Source: CAYRYU01 sp964428355 (GTDB lineage Bacteria; Muiribacteriota; Ozemobacteria; Ozemobacterales; Ozemobacteraceae). Taken from it: DNA of 64,000 nucleotides. The stretch is from positions 7,089 through 71,088 of the forward strand of contig CAYRYU010000031.1 in the NCBI GenBank assembly GCA_964428355.1. The letters run 5' to 3'. Each line of letters starts with the position of its first letter. Within the stretch, counting starts at the first letter, position 1. Positions 42,461 to 50,751 of the stretch are shown piece after piece. The notes beneath the pieces were generated by a model that did no database searches, was not told the DNA's origin, and was given only the letters and a program-made list of their open reading frames with translations. The translations under genes and the position numbers were made by a program.

Positions 42461-43522
42461 ATGAACCGTTTCGTCCCGATCCTTCCTTTCCCCTTCCTCA
42501 TCGTGGCAGTTTTGACCTTGACGATTCCCTCCCTCGCTTTTTGCGGTCACCCATCGAGTTTTTCCGTGGCGATTCCCACCGATCCCGTCCTGGCGCAAGC
42601 GAGGATCGACTCGGTCGCCCTCGGATCCGACCCGGTGGTTTTCGGAACCGGCTCGGTGGCCTGGGGAACCGAGGAAGGCCTTCTCGTTGAAGCCCACTCC
42701 GGAAAAGCGGTCTGGTGGAACAAAACGAACTCCCCGTTCAAATCGGGCGAGATAACGTCCATCGCATTCCTCGACGGGGAAATCTGGGCGGGAAACCGCA
42801 ATCAGTTCGCGGGTTCCGGGCTCGCGCGACTCGAGGGACCGACCTGGAAGACCTATCACCCCAAGCGCAACGAGATGCTTTCCGAGCTGGTGAACCGTTT
42901 ATTCGTCGATTCGAAGAACCGGCTTTGGATCGGATATGAGGAGAGGGGAATCGATTGTTTCATCGGGAAGGAATATGGCCGGAAAACCCTGCGGCTATTC
43001 AAGAGCATCAAGGTCAAGCATGGTTTGATCAAGGGGGCCGTACTCGCTCTCACCGGGACCGGCGACCACCTTTGGGTAGGAACGAACCAGGGGTTGTGCC
43101 GGTTGAACCCCTCTGAGCCCGATCAGGAAAAGTTCTCCTACTGGACATACAAACGGAACTTTCCCGCCCGGATCGTATACTCCCTGACTTCGACGGTTGG
43201 AGGAGAAATCGCGGCCGGAACAGATCTCGGCCTCGCAATGTGGAATTCCAAAGGTGACTCATGGAGTTTCTTCGCCAAGGATGCCGGGTTGATCGGGCTT
43301 CCGATCAAGGCTCTTGGTTGGGACGGGAAGCGTCTCTGGGTTGGGACTTATCGGGGGTTGCAGACCTTTTCCGAAGGAAAGTTCGCCCCGCCGCTCAACC
43401 TCGACTCCGGCCTTCCCTCAGATCACATCCGGTGTCTAGCTGTTCGAAGGGTGAATCCGCAAACGGTCGAAGTCTTCGTTGGGACCGACAAGGGGGCCAG
43501 GGTCATAACCGCGAGGGACTGA
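42461..43522 (+). CDS. secreted beta-propeller protein
   Basis: A 353-residue protein from the ATG at 42461 (AGGAGG upstream). The signal peptide (RFVPILPFPFLIVAVLTLTI) ends near AFCGH. The rest is propeller blades of the two-component-regulator type: SVAWGTEEGLLVE, EIWAGNRNQF, NRLWIGYEERGIDCF, DHLWVGTNQGLCRL, EIAAGTDLGLAMW and KRLWVGTYRGLQTF. It is a paralogue-like companion of the 37265 protein. The operon therefore encodes two propellers, a TPR scaffold and one large unknown secreted protein. Confidence 0.75.
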   Translation: MNRFVPILPFPFLIVAVLTLTIPSLAFCGHPSSFSVAIPTDPVLAQARIDSVALGSDPVVFGTGSVAWGTEEGLLVEAHSGKAVWWNKTNSPFKSGEITSIAFLDGEIWAGNRNQFAGSGLARLEGPTWKTYHPKRNEMLSELVNRLFVDSKNRLWIGYEERGIDCFIGKEYGRKTLRLFKSIKVKHGLIKGAVLALTGTGDHLWVGTNQGLCRLNPSEPDQEKFSYWTYKRNFPARIVYSLTSTVGGEIAAGTDLGLAMWNSKGDSWSFFAKDAGLIGLPIKALGWDGKRLWVGTYRGLQTFSEGKFAPPLNLDSGLPSDHIRCLAVRRVNPQTVEVFVGTDKGARVITARD

Positions 43523-43552
43523 CCACGCTCCACGGTGGGGGAGGGGAGCGTG

Positions 43553-44392
43553 TCAGGAAAACTTGAACATCATCGTGGTCCCCGCCCCGCACCCGTGGCA
43601 TCGCCCCGGGAAAGCCGCGTTCAGCGCGGAGACCGCGCGATCTCCCGTGCAGTGCGCCGGGCGGAGTTCCCCGATGTCGAATCTTCGCAACTCCGAGATC
43701 GTCCAAGCGATGCGTCCGTCCGAGGCTGACCGCAGGTGCATCCCGCCCATCACCGCGAGAAACTTGCGGCTCGAGGTTAGAGCGCTTATGCGGTCGAGCG
43801 TGTTTATCAGTCCGGCGTGGGCGCATCCCAGGAGAACGACTGTTCCCTCCTGCGTTCTCACGAACAGGGCCTGATCATCCAGGAGCGGGTCAAAGCGCTT
43901 TCCGTCGGAATCCAAGCGGAACCCTTCATCCGTAGCCTCTTCGGGATGTGTGCGCGGGATCTCCCCCGAAAAGATGACGTTCGGAAAGACCTCGACCGGG
44001 GTGCTGCCGACGGCTATGTCGACATCGGGCCCGCGAAGGGCCTCGAGGCATGGCCGGGGAATGCCTATATTCCTCGATCCTGATTCCCCCCAGTGGAATT
44101 TTGGGTTGAGTGCTTCGGGATGGAGGAATATGCGAGGTTTTCTTCCCGCGTTCATCAGGATCGCAGAGAGGCCGCCCCCGTGGTCGTAATGGCCATGGCT
44201 GAGGAGAATCACGTCGGCCGCCCTGGGATCGATTCCCAGCCTCCGGCCATTTTCGACGACAAGTCCGGTCTGCCCCGTGTCGAAAAGGAGTCTCCGGTCG
44301 CCCAGGTCCACCCAGAAAGCGAGGCCGTGCTCTCCTGATAGAAAAGGGTTCTCGGGAAGGTTCTCGACAAGGACCGTTATCGAAAGAGCCAT
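43553..44392 (-). CDS. metallo-beta-lactamase-fold hydrolase (dihydropterin synthase-like MBL family)
   Basis: 279 residues. ITVLVENLP at the N-terminus, LLFDTGQTGLVVENGRRLGI, the metal motif LSHGHYDHGGG, VVLLGCAHAGLINT, GGMHL and a C-terminal PAHCTGDRA, HGCGAG place it in the MBL subfamily annotated as 7,8-dihydropterin-6-methyl-4-(beta-D-ribofuranosyl)-aminobenzene 5'-phosphate synthase-like. In non-methanogens the true reaction is unknown. It is the last gene of the porin/ABC/DUF364 operon, 24 bp after DUF364, so a link to metal or cofactor metabolism is likely. Confidence 0.78.
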   Translation of the reverse strand: MALSITVLVENLPENPFLSGEHGLAFWVDLGDRRLLFDTGQTGLVVENGRRLGIDPRAADVILLSHGHYDHGGGLSAILMNAGRKPRIFLHPEALNPKFHWGESGSRNIGIPRPCLEALRGPDVDIAVGSTPVEVFPNVIFSGEIPRTHPEEATDEGFRLDSDGKRFDPLLDDQALFVRTQEGTVVLLGCAHAGLINTLDRISALTSSRKFLAVMGGMHLRSASDGRIAWTISELRRFDIGELRPAHCTGDRAVSALNAAFPGRCHGCGAGTTMMFKFS

Positions 44393-44416
44393 GGCACCAC
44401 CTCACTTCATTCAGGA

Positions 44417-45391
44417 TCAGGTTCGCCTTGGGCCGGCAACATTACCCGCCCGCCCCCGATTGGTCACCGGAAGGCAGGCGTGCACGAGACAGCCCTTGAG
44501 GAGCGGCGTTCCCCCGCCCTCGGAAACCACCTTCAAGGCGGACACCGGGTCGGTCACCCATGAACCTGCGAGATGTGTGACGACGGTATCCTCAAATGCC
44601 GGCGGGCATAACGGGACCGAAGGACCGAGAAGGACAACGGGTCTTCGCCCGTTTCGGGAGCGCACCCCGTCGGATTCCCGATCCTCGCTTTCCTCTCTTC
44701 CTCTTCTTTCACTTCCTTCGGCATCAGGATTGGGCTCGAGGTCAGCCAGGATGCCCTCCAGCGTTCCCGTCACCAGGGTCGTTCCGGTGACGATGGCAAC
44801 TGTGCAGTTTCGAAGGGCTTCCCTTCCCTGGTCGGGCGTCAGGGAATCCGGTTCATGTGGCTCGAGCTCGATGATATCCAGTTTGCAACCCCTCTTTCTC
44901 AAATCGGGAAGCAGGGGCCCGAACCTCCCGACCATGGCGACGCGATCCTGCGAGTTCACTTCCAGCAAAGAGAGGATGTCGCCTTTCTTGTCGGTCGGCT
45001 CTTTTGCGATGCGCCGTCCATGGCTGCAAACGCCCACTTCCCGCATCGTGCGGCCCGGCTCTTCGGAGGATGCGCCATCCGGGGACGATAGGCCCCGATC
45101 GGCATTCAGGAGAGCGTTGGCAGTGGCGATTCCGATGACCCGCATCCAGACGGCGGACTTGTCTGCGATCCAGGACAATGCTTCCGAAGCTTTTCTCCCG
45201 GTGATGGTTCCCGCCATCGAGAAGGCGGTACAGGTATGGCCGGAAACCTTGGGCGACCAGCAAACCCCGGCCGCCCCGCCCTCGATCCTGACGGCGGAAT
45301 ATCCGAGTCCCAGTCGGACGTCGATGAGCCGCGAACCTTCCGCGATGGGGCGGAGGACCTCAAATAATGTTTCAGCAACCGTTCTATTCAT
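44417..45391 (-). CDS. DUF364 putative metal-chelation protein with a repeat-derived insertion
   Basis: 324 residues from the ATG at 45391 (GAAGGGAGA upstream). It shares with the 52951 paralogue the pattern GIATANALLNADRG, a DIL helix, VAMVGRFGPLLPDLR, AIVTGTTLVTGTLEGIL and VVLLGPSVPL, typical of DUF364/DUF4213 proteins proposed to chelate heavy metals. It is about 40 residues longer than the paralogue. One insertion falls between NADRG and DIL and includes GRTMREVGVCSHGRR, encoded by a dispersed hairpin repeat. A second, charged insertion (SERRGREESEDRESDG) precedes VVLLGP. It follows a zinc/manganese-type ABC permease by 14 bp, tying DUF364 to metal uptake. Confidence 0.8.
   Translation of the reverse strand: MNRTVAETLFEVLRPIAEGSRLIDVRLGLGYSAVRIEGGAAGVCWSPKVSGHTCTAFSMAGTITGRKASEALSWIADKSAVWMRVIGIATANALLNADRGLSSPDGASSEEPGRTMREVGVCSHGRRIAKEPTDKKGDILSLLEVNSQDRVAMVGRFGPLLPDLRKRGCKLDIIELEPHEPDSLTPDQGREALRNCTVAIVTGTTLVTGTLEGILADLEPNPDAEGSERRGREESEDRESDGVRSRNGRRPVVLLGPSVPLCPPAFEDTVVTHLAGSWVTDPVSALKVVSEGGGTPLLKGCLVHACLPVTNRGRAGNVAGPRRT
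45022..45060 (+). repeat. dispersed hairpin repeat inside a DUF364 gene
   Basis: It matches 2704-2745 with three differences in about 38 bases. The core CCGCA-TCG-TGCGG is an inverted repeat. It is in frame and translated on the minus strand as part of the insertion that distinguishes this DUF364 protein from its paralogue. Confidence 0.65.
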
Positions 45392-45405
45392 GGTTTCTCC
45401 CTTCA

Positions 45406-46959
45406 TCAATGGTCCGCATCACCTGAAAACGGAAGAAGCTCTGTACAGCGCGCGAAAGCTTGGATATTCTCAGGCGAACCGGCGGGTTTCTGGACAATCC
45501 AACCTGTCGACGTCGCCAGTTCCCGCTCTATAGCTTCGACGACCAGTGCCCTGAAGGGGGTGGGCGGGTCCCGGCGCAGAAAAGCCAGACCCTCTGGAAC
45601 TGCAATCCTTCCCTTGCTTTGAAGGGAGACCCGGACAATCTCGGCCTTCGACTGCCAGTCGATGCCTGTCCCCTCCGATTCCGGGGTGGATTTCAGGAGC
45701 TTTCGAATCCGGGAGGCGGCATCCTTGTTTCGTTCATCGGAAGCTGGAAGCCGGATGTTCCAACCCGACGAGGCGTTGAGAACCGCTTCGATTCCAGCCA
45801 AGATCTGCGACCTGTAGAGAAGCGGCGGGTCCTGGGCAAGGAAGTCCATGGCCTCGGGGACTGCGGATTTCCCTGCCTCCTCCATCATCCCGCGAAGCCG
45901 GGTCACCCTGGAACCCCAGTCTGCGGGCCTTGGCCCGTTCACCCCTTCACTGCCCCCCCCGGGAGAGGCAAAAGGCGGGGAAACCGCGGGAGGAACCGCA
46001 TGGGGAACCTGGAACTCCGCGCCGGAAGCTGATTCTGGTGCCTGTCCCTGGATCGCCATCGGGAGGGAAAGCAGCAGGAATAGGATGAGGGTTGTTCCAA
46101 GAACGGTGACCGGAATGCCTCTTCCCAACGAGACTACCGGAAGCCTGGAGTGGCCGATCACTGCCAGGAGGAAGATCAGGCAATGGACGAGGGCAACCGT
46201 TTGATTGGGCGGAAGGTCGAACCTGTATGAAACGAGTATCCCGCCGATGGTTGCAGTTGCGGCAACGGTGGCTGAAAGGAGGAGGACTCCCCCGAGACGG
46301 TGGTGAAGCAGAAGTGCCGCGCCCGGAGCGACCACGAGATAGCAGAAGATCAGCAGGACTCCGGCGATCTTGGATGCAGCGGCAACGACGGCTCCGAGCG
46401 TCACGAAGAATGCCAGTTCCATCGTCTTGACCTTGATTCCGAGGACCGAGGCCGCATCGGGATCGAGGAATGCGTAGGTGGTCGGCCGGATGCTCACCAG
46501 AAGCCAGAGCGTACAAGGGGCAAGAACCGCGGTGATGACGAAGAGATCCTGGTTGGAGGCGAAAAGGAGGCTGCCGAAAAGGAGGTTCTTGACCTTTTCG
46601 AGGCCAAAGCCGCTCTTCGCAACCAAAACGACCGCTCCCGCCGAGAAGGCAACGAACAAAACCCCCAGAAGCGTATCACGCGGGAGCTTCAACCACCTTT
46701 CGAAGGGGAGCCCCAACATGACCACGACAATCATGGCCGTCAGCAGCGCACCTAGGAAAGGATGCCACCCGAGGAGCAGACCCAGCGCTATCCCGCATGC
46801 TGCGGCTTCGGAAAGGGTGACTCCGATGAAAACCACCCGTTTGAGAACCACAAACACACCGAACAGGGCTCCCGAAACCGCTATCACCAATCCCACGGGA
46901 AAGGCCGGCCCGTAGATCTCCAGAACCGTGCCGATCATGGAAGAAATTGATTCAGGCAT
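45406..46959 (-). CDS. zinc/manganese-type ABC transporter permease with duplicated C-terminal extension
   Basis: 517 residues. The first 290 form an ABC-3 (ZnuB/MntB-type) permease with eight or nine membrane segments (FPVGLVIAVSGALFGVFVVL, GVTLSEAAACGIALGLLLG, GVLLIFCYLVVAPGAALLL). A Pro-rich linker leads to an extension (about 340-517) unusual for the family. It holds two related units of about 87 residues, each with AVPExxxFLxxDPPxxxR, a GIEAVL/AIEREL helix and a SGWNIRLPA/TGWIVQKPA turn. The start overlaps the ATPase gene by 8 bp. The extension may be a regulatory or metal-binding add-on. Confidence 0.83.
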   Translation of the reverse strand: MPESISSMIGTVLEIYGPAFPVGLVIAVSGALFGVFVVLKRVVFIGVTLSEAAACGIALGLLLGWHPFLGALLTAMIVVVMLGLPFERWLKLPRDTLLGVLFVAFSAGAVVLVAKSGFGLEKVKNLLFGSLLFASNQDLFVITAVLAPCTLWLLVSIRPTTYAFLDPDAASVLGIKVKTMELAFFVTLGAVVAAASKIAGVLLIFCYLVVAPGAALLLHHRLGGVLLLSATVAATATIGGILVSYRFDLPPNQTVALVHCLIFLLAVIGHSRLPVVSLGRGIPVTVLGTTLILFLLLSLPMAIQGQAPESASGAEFQVPHAVPPAVSPPFASPGGGSEGVNGPRPADWGSRVTRLRGMMEEAGKSAVPEAMDFLAQDPPLLYRSQILAGIEAVLNASSGWNIRLPASDERNKDAASRIRKLLKSTPESEGTGIDWQSKAEIVRVSLQSKGRIAVPEGLAFLRRDPPTPFRALVVEAIERELATSTGWIVQKPAGSPENIQAFARCTELLPFSGDADH

Positions 46960-47653
46960 CTAGGGTTACCTCCGTGCTCCCTGGTTGAAGATCCTGCCAG
47001 GACACAATCGACGCTTTCCCCCGCCCGACCCGGCAGATCCGGTCGGTCAGTGCGCGGATCTGTTCCAGTCCGTGCTGCGCGAAAAGAACCGTCTTTCCGT
47101 GACCCTGTGACAGGTCATGCAGAAGACGGATGACCTCCATCTCGGAACATGCGTCCAGAGCTGCTGTCGGCTCGTCCATCACGAGGACGTCGGCCCCCGA
47201 GGCAAGAGCGCGTGCGATCAGGATCTTCTGGCGCATCCCTCCCGAGAGCTCGTTGAAGGATTTTGCCCCATGGTTGTCCAGTCCGAAGCGCTTCAAAAGG
47301 TCGTCGATCGAAGCCTCGTCGGAAGCTGACGGTCGTCTCCACCAGCCGAGCTTGGGGAAAAGCCCCATCCGGACGATATCCCTCGCGGTTACCGGAAACA
47401 GAAGATCGATGCTTTGGTGCTGCGGAACAAACCCGGCGGGAACCAAGTCGAATGGGGTTTCGATCGTTCCTGACCGGAGAGGAAGGAGACCCAGGATCGC
47501 CCGGAGAAGGGTCGTCTTTCCCGAGCCGTTGGGACCCACGAATGGAAGGAAACTGCCCTGGGGGATCTCCAGATCGACTCCGTCCAGGATCACGTCCTGG
47601 TCGTAGGCGACGGAGACCCCCCGGCAGATGATGGGAGTCCTCGGATCGCTCAC
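46952..47653 (-). CDS. metal ABC transporter ATP-binding protein (ZnuC/MntA-like)
   Basis: 233 residues. Walker A GPNGSGKTT, Q-loop VPQHQSIDLLFPVTARDIV (typical of the zinc/manganese ABC-3 ATPases), signature LSGGMRQK, Walker B VLVMDEPTAALD and the switch His in FAQHGLEQI are all present. It powers import through the adjacent permease. The start overlaps the upstream binding-protein stop by 4 bp (ATGA) and its stop overlaps the permease start by 8 bp, so the three are one coupled operon. Confidence 0.9.
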   Translation of the reverse strand: MSDPRTPIICRGVSVAYDQDVILDGVDLEIPQGSFLPFVGPNGSGKTTLLRAILGLLPLRSGTIETPFDLVPAGFVPQHQSIDLLFPVTARDIVRMGLFPKLGWWRRPSASDEASIDDLLKRFGLDNHGAKSFNELSGGMRQKILIARALASGADVLVMDEPTAALDACSEMEVIRLLHDLSQGHGKTVLFAQHGLEQIRALTDRICRVGRGKASIVSWQDLQPGSTEVTLDA

Positions 47654-48753
47654 CGGATGACTCCGCGAATTCCCGCTTCCTCGGCCATTTTCAAAACCCC
47701 ATCTACCCAGGATTCCACCAGGGAAAAGTAATCATCGACTCCTGGTGCGCCCCCGACGTAGTAAGAAACCATCCGATACTTCGCCCCCACAGCGGATGCG
47801 ATCTTTCGGACCGTCTGCTCGTCGAAGTAGTTCGCGGAGATGATAATCTTGATCCCTTCCTTCTTCATTCTTTCCTCGAGTTCCTTTGTGTGTTTCGGAG
47901 ACGGTGGGATCCCGGGCTTGGGCTCGATGGTGTCGGCCTGGACGAGGCCGAAATCGTCGCAAAAGTAGCCCCAGTTCTTGTGATAGGTGATGATGGGAAC
48001 CCCTCTAAGGGGCAGCATCCTTCCGACCCAGCCGGAAAGCTTCTTTTCAAGAGGGCTTCCCTCGAACGAATTGTTTTTGAGAAAGTCCAACAGCTTTCCC
48101 TCCTGATGCAGGTTCACCAGAGCTTCTCCACCCAGGATCTCGACCAATTCCGGCCCGTAGAGCCTGCGGTGGAACTTCCCTTGGATTTCAGCCAGCCGCG
48201 CCCGAAACTCGGCCGAATGCTCGGGATCGTTCTTCTCGATTCCGATTGCGATGTTCTCCACAACCTTGAGCATGTTCAAAGGGCTCACGGTGACGTGTGG
48301 GTTGCCGTAAATGTGGAGTCCCCCCTCGCTCCGGGAAAGAACGGTCGGTATCTCCTTCATGCGGACACCCTGGGCCGCGGCGACATATCCGACCGCCTCA
48401 CTTCTGATCCTGGGGTTTCCGGATTTGTCTACCGCTGTCGGGAGCCACATCTCGAGATCCAGCCCGGTGGCGATAAGGAGATCGGCTTCACGCAACATCT
48501 GAACGAACGATGGTTTGGGCCGAATGAAGTGAGCGTCCTGGTCCCCCTGGACGATGTTGGTGACGGTTACACGCTCGCCTCCGATCCCTCGGGCGAAGTC
48601 GGCATAGTCGGGAAGCGTCGTCACCACACGGAGTTTTCCAGCTTTTCCGCTCTTCCCCGAATCCGCTGCCGCATCGGCGGAAACACCGAACAAGATGACC
48701 CATGCCGCGAGCATTGTGACAAGCATTATCCCGGACTGCGTTTTTCGATTCAT
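47650..48753 (-). CDS. metal ABC transporter substrate-binding protein (ZnuA/TroA family)
   Basis: 367 residues. The signal peptide (GIMLVTMLAAWVILFGVSADAA) is followed by the cluster A-I fold: VVTTLPDYADFARGIGG, the first metal His in DQDAHFIRPKPS, ATGLDLEMWLPT, a second His region GNPHVTVSPLN, ITYHKNWGYF and a C-terminal ISANYFDEQ. There is no long His/Asp-rich loop of the zinc-specific type, so zinc versus manganese cannot be settled. The ATG at 48753 follows GAAGGGAGA. It is preceded 13 bp upstream by the porin-like gene. Confidence 0.88.
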   Translation of the reverse strand: MNRKTQSGIMLVTMLAAWVILFGVSADAAADSGKSGKAGKLRVVTTLPDYADFARGIGGERVTVTNIVQGDQDAHFIRPKPSFVQMLREADLLIATGLDLEMWLPTAVDKSGNPRIRSEAVGYVAAAQGVRMKEIPTVLSRSEGGLHIYGNPHVTVSPLNMLKVVENIAIGIEKNDPEHSAEFRARLAEIQGKFHRRLYGPELVEILGGEALVNLHQEGKLLDFLKNNSFEGSPLEKKLSGWVGRMLPLRGVPIITYHKNWGYFCDDFGLVQADTIEPKPGIPPSPKHTKELEERMKKEGIKIIISANYFDEQTVRKIASAVGAKYRMVSYYVGGAPGVDDYFSLVESWVDGVLKMAEEAGIRGVIR

Positions 48754-48766
48754 GTCATGTCTCCCT

Positions 48767-50221
48767 TCAGTATCGGTCATGCAAGTGAGGTCCCGCCGCC
48801 CAGATGCATTGCAGGGTGATCCTGCGGTCCTCCTTCTCCATGTTGTGTCCCTTCCGGTAATCGAATTCCAACCGGTATCTGACCCAGGGACTCTGGTGCC
48901 AGGTCCAGTATGGACTGATCTGGAACTCGTAGGGGTCTCGGCCCGGAACCATGTGCAAAGCCCCAGCGTAGAGGGCGGTTGGTGTTACCGCGGGGGCGGA
49001 GGATTTCGTATCGGGGCGGAAGTAATCGAAGCGGATGCCTGATTCCAGCGTACGGTTCAGCTTCCACTGGAAACTCGTGTAAGCCCCCCAAGCTCTTGCG
49101 GTGTCGCGATTTCCAGCCAAGGTCATCAGGTCGCGTGCCAGGAAGTAGCCTTCCGTACGCCACTGGAAGTTCCGATATCTCATCCGGTCCGTGGGCTCCC
49201 AGAGCCGCGTGAAATCCAATCCCAAAGCGAATGTGGGAAGGCTCTCGTCCCGGATCGCCGATTTGGGGGCCGCTCCGACGGTCCAGCGGTCGTTCGTTCC
49301 GGCAAGGCCGGTGAGCCCCCATTCGAAATATGTGCTGTGATCGAGTTCCCTGAACTGCTTGTAGCGGAGGAGAAGGCAGGGGACGCCGCGGCTGTTCTGG
49401 GCGAAAACCGCCCCATTGTTTGCGTTGGTTACCTGCATGGTAAGTTCGCGGCCGCTTCCGCCCGGGGACGGAAGCTGCCAGTCGAGGGAAATGCCGATCT
49501 GGTTGAGGGGACCTCCGAACAAACGACGAAGGGCGAGAGGGAAATCGACCTGGTCGAGCGCGTGTTGGTGCCACCGGCTGACGGTGCCGAACTGCTGGTG
49601 GAATTTTCCCAGAGTCAGGTTCAGGTCCTTTGCGAAACCGACCCGTGTGATGTAAGCCTCCCCCAACTGGGTCCCGTTTTCCATTATGGGGAATGCAGTT
49701 TTGAAGCGTGTCTGCGGGTCCAGGTAACATTCGCCATGAACCCCCATTGATCGGAATGTTCCCCTGGCGTGCTCACGGACTGCAGATTGGGAACGGAACT
49801 GGGCGATTACGTCACCCGTGAGGCTGATTTCCGGGTTCAGGGACTGGAGCCCCAGTTCCCCCGCTTTGAAGGTGACCGAGCGTGCCGTGGGATGGGGAGC
49901 GCTCGTTTGGAGGTTCGGGATCCCCAGCTCCTGAGCGGCTGCCCGCCGAAGCCGTTCTCGTTCGTCCCCCGGAGGAGAGGCTTCCCCAGAACCCGTTATG
50001 GAAGCGCTCCGTGAAGCGAGTTGAGCCACTTGCCCCTCGAGCCGCGAGATGGTCGCTTCGTAACGGTCGCGCATGGCATCCATTTCACGGCGCATATCCG
50101 CCATCTCGTTTCGAAGTGCTGCCAGGTCGCCCCCGGGGAGGTCTTTCGGGAAAACCGGTCCCGGAATCGAAGAAAACAATAGAAGGAAAAGAGCAGGGAA
50201 AATGAGAGCCTGGGTTTTCAT
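48767..50221 (-). CDS. outer-membrane porin-like protein with N-terminal coiled coil
   Basis: 484 residues. A signal peptide (1-25) precedes a coiled coil (about 33-70, LAALRNEMADMRREMDAMRD). The remainder (about 115-484) alternates strands with aromatic girdles (FRTEGYFLARD-like turns, SFQWKLNRTLESGIRFDYF, YEFQISPYWTW, VRYRLEFDYRKG) and ends in a short C-terminal strand, as expected for a 16-18 strand barrel. As the first gene of the metal ABC operon, it probably passes metal or a metal complex across the outer membrane. No TonB box is seen. Confidence 0.75.
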   Translation of the reverse strand: MKTQALIFPALFLLLFSSIPGPVFPKDLPGGDLAALRNEMADMRREMDAMRDRYEATISRLEGQVAQLASRSASITGSGEASPPGDERERLRRAAAQELGIPNLQTSAPHPTARSVTFKAGELGLQSLNPEISLTGDVIAQFRSQSAVREHARGTFRSMGVHGECYLDPQTRFKTAFPIMENGTQLGEAYITRVGFAKDLNLTLGKFHQQFGTVSRWHQHALDQVDFPLALRRLFGGPLNQIGISLDWQLPSPGGSGRELTMQVTNANNGAVFAQNSRGVPCLLLRYKQFRELDHSTYFEWGLTGLAGTNDRWTVGAAPKSAIRDESLPTFALGLDFTRLWEPTDRMRYRNFQWRTEGYFLARDLMTLAGNRDTARAWGAYTSFQWKLNRTLESGIRFDYFRPDTKSSAPAVTPTALYAGALHMVPGRDPYEFQISPYWTWHQSPWVRYRLEFDYRKGHNMEKEDRRITLQCIWAAGPHLHDRY

Positions 50222-50294
50222 GAATTCACTCCAATCATTGTTCCAACCGCCGATCGAAACCGGCCGGAAACAAGGTTGCCTTGAAAAGGACGGC

Positions 50295-50747
50295 TCAGAT
50301 CATGATTGGAGGACCACGAGGGAGAGGGGAAAGAACCGGGCGGGAAACGGGGGGAAACATGGTCGCTGGAAAGGGAAGCCGGCGGTTGAGAAAAAGCTCC
50401 CCGGATTTGATTTGGACAGTTTTGAGGATCGAGCGCAACTGGTTCTCGAAGGAACACAAAGCGCAATGGCCGGCCGGACAGGGGATTTCCAATCCGGCCC
50501 TTCGCCATTCCCACGGAAAAAAGGGTTTGGATGAGTCTCGATCCCGTTCAGGTGTTTCCCGGCCGGAAACATGGCCCTGCAGATGGGTATGTCCCCCGAC
50601 CAGGTCTATCCCCGAATGTTCGCATCCGTGGCCCGATTCGGGATGATCGGGAAAGACCCTGTGAAGAACCGTCGCCAGCTGTGTTGCGAACTGGAGGAAA
50701 ATGCAAAGAACCAGCAGAAAGCGGCTTTTCAAGGTCCTCCATTTCAT
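50295..50747 (-). CDS. small His/Cys-rich membrane protein (DUF2946-like)
   Basis: 150 residues. An N-terminal hydrophobic helix (about 8-30, FLLVLCIFLQFATQLATVL) precedes a His-rich segment (HPESGHGCEHSG, GGHTHLQGH). A Cys pair lies in CPAGHCALCSF and the protein ends RGPPIMI. The HxxxC/CxxC plus terminal RGPP layout resembles DUF2946 metal-responsive proteins, though similarity is short. The start at 50747 is 4 bp after the DUF89 stop, with GGAGG further upstream. A metal-binding membrane accessory is plausible. Confidence 0.55.
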   Translation of the reverse strand: MKWRTLKSRFLLVLCIFLQFATQLATVLHRVFPDHPESGHGCEHSGIDLVGGHTHLQGHVSGRETPERDRDSSKPFFPWEWRRAGLEIPCPAGHCALCSFENQLRSILKTVQIKSGELFLNRRLPFPATMFPPVSRPVLSPLPRGPPIMI

Positions 50748-50751
50748 CGCT

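Noticed and set aside
47117..48819. Plus-strand frames opposite the metal ABC genes (up to 309 codons)
   Set aside because: Pure antisense of well-supported ATPase and binding-protein genes.
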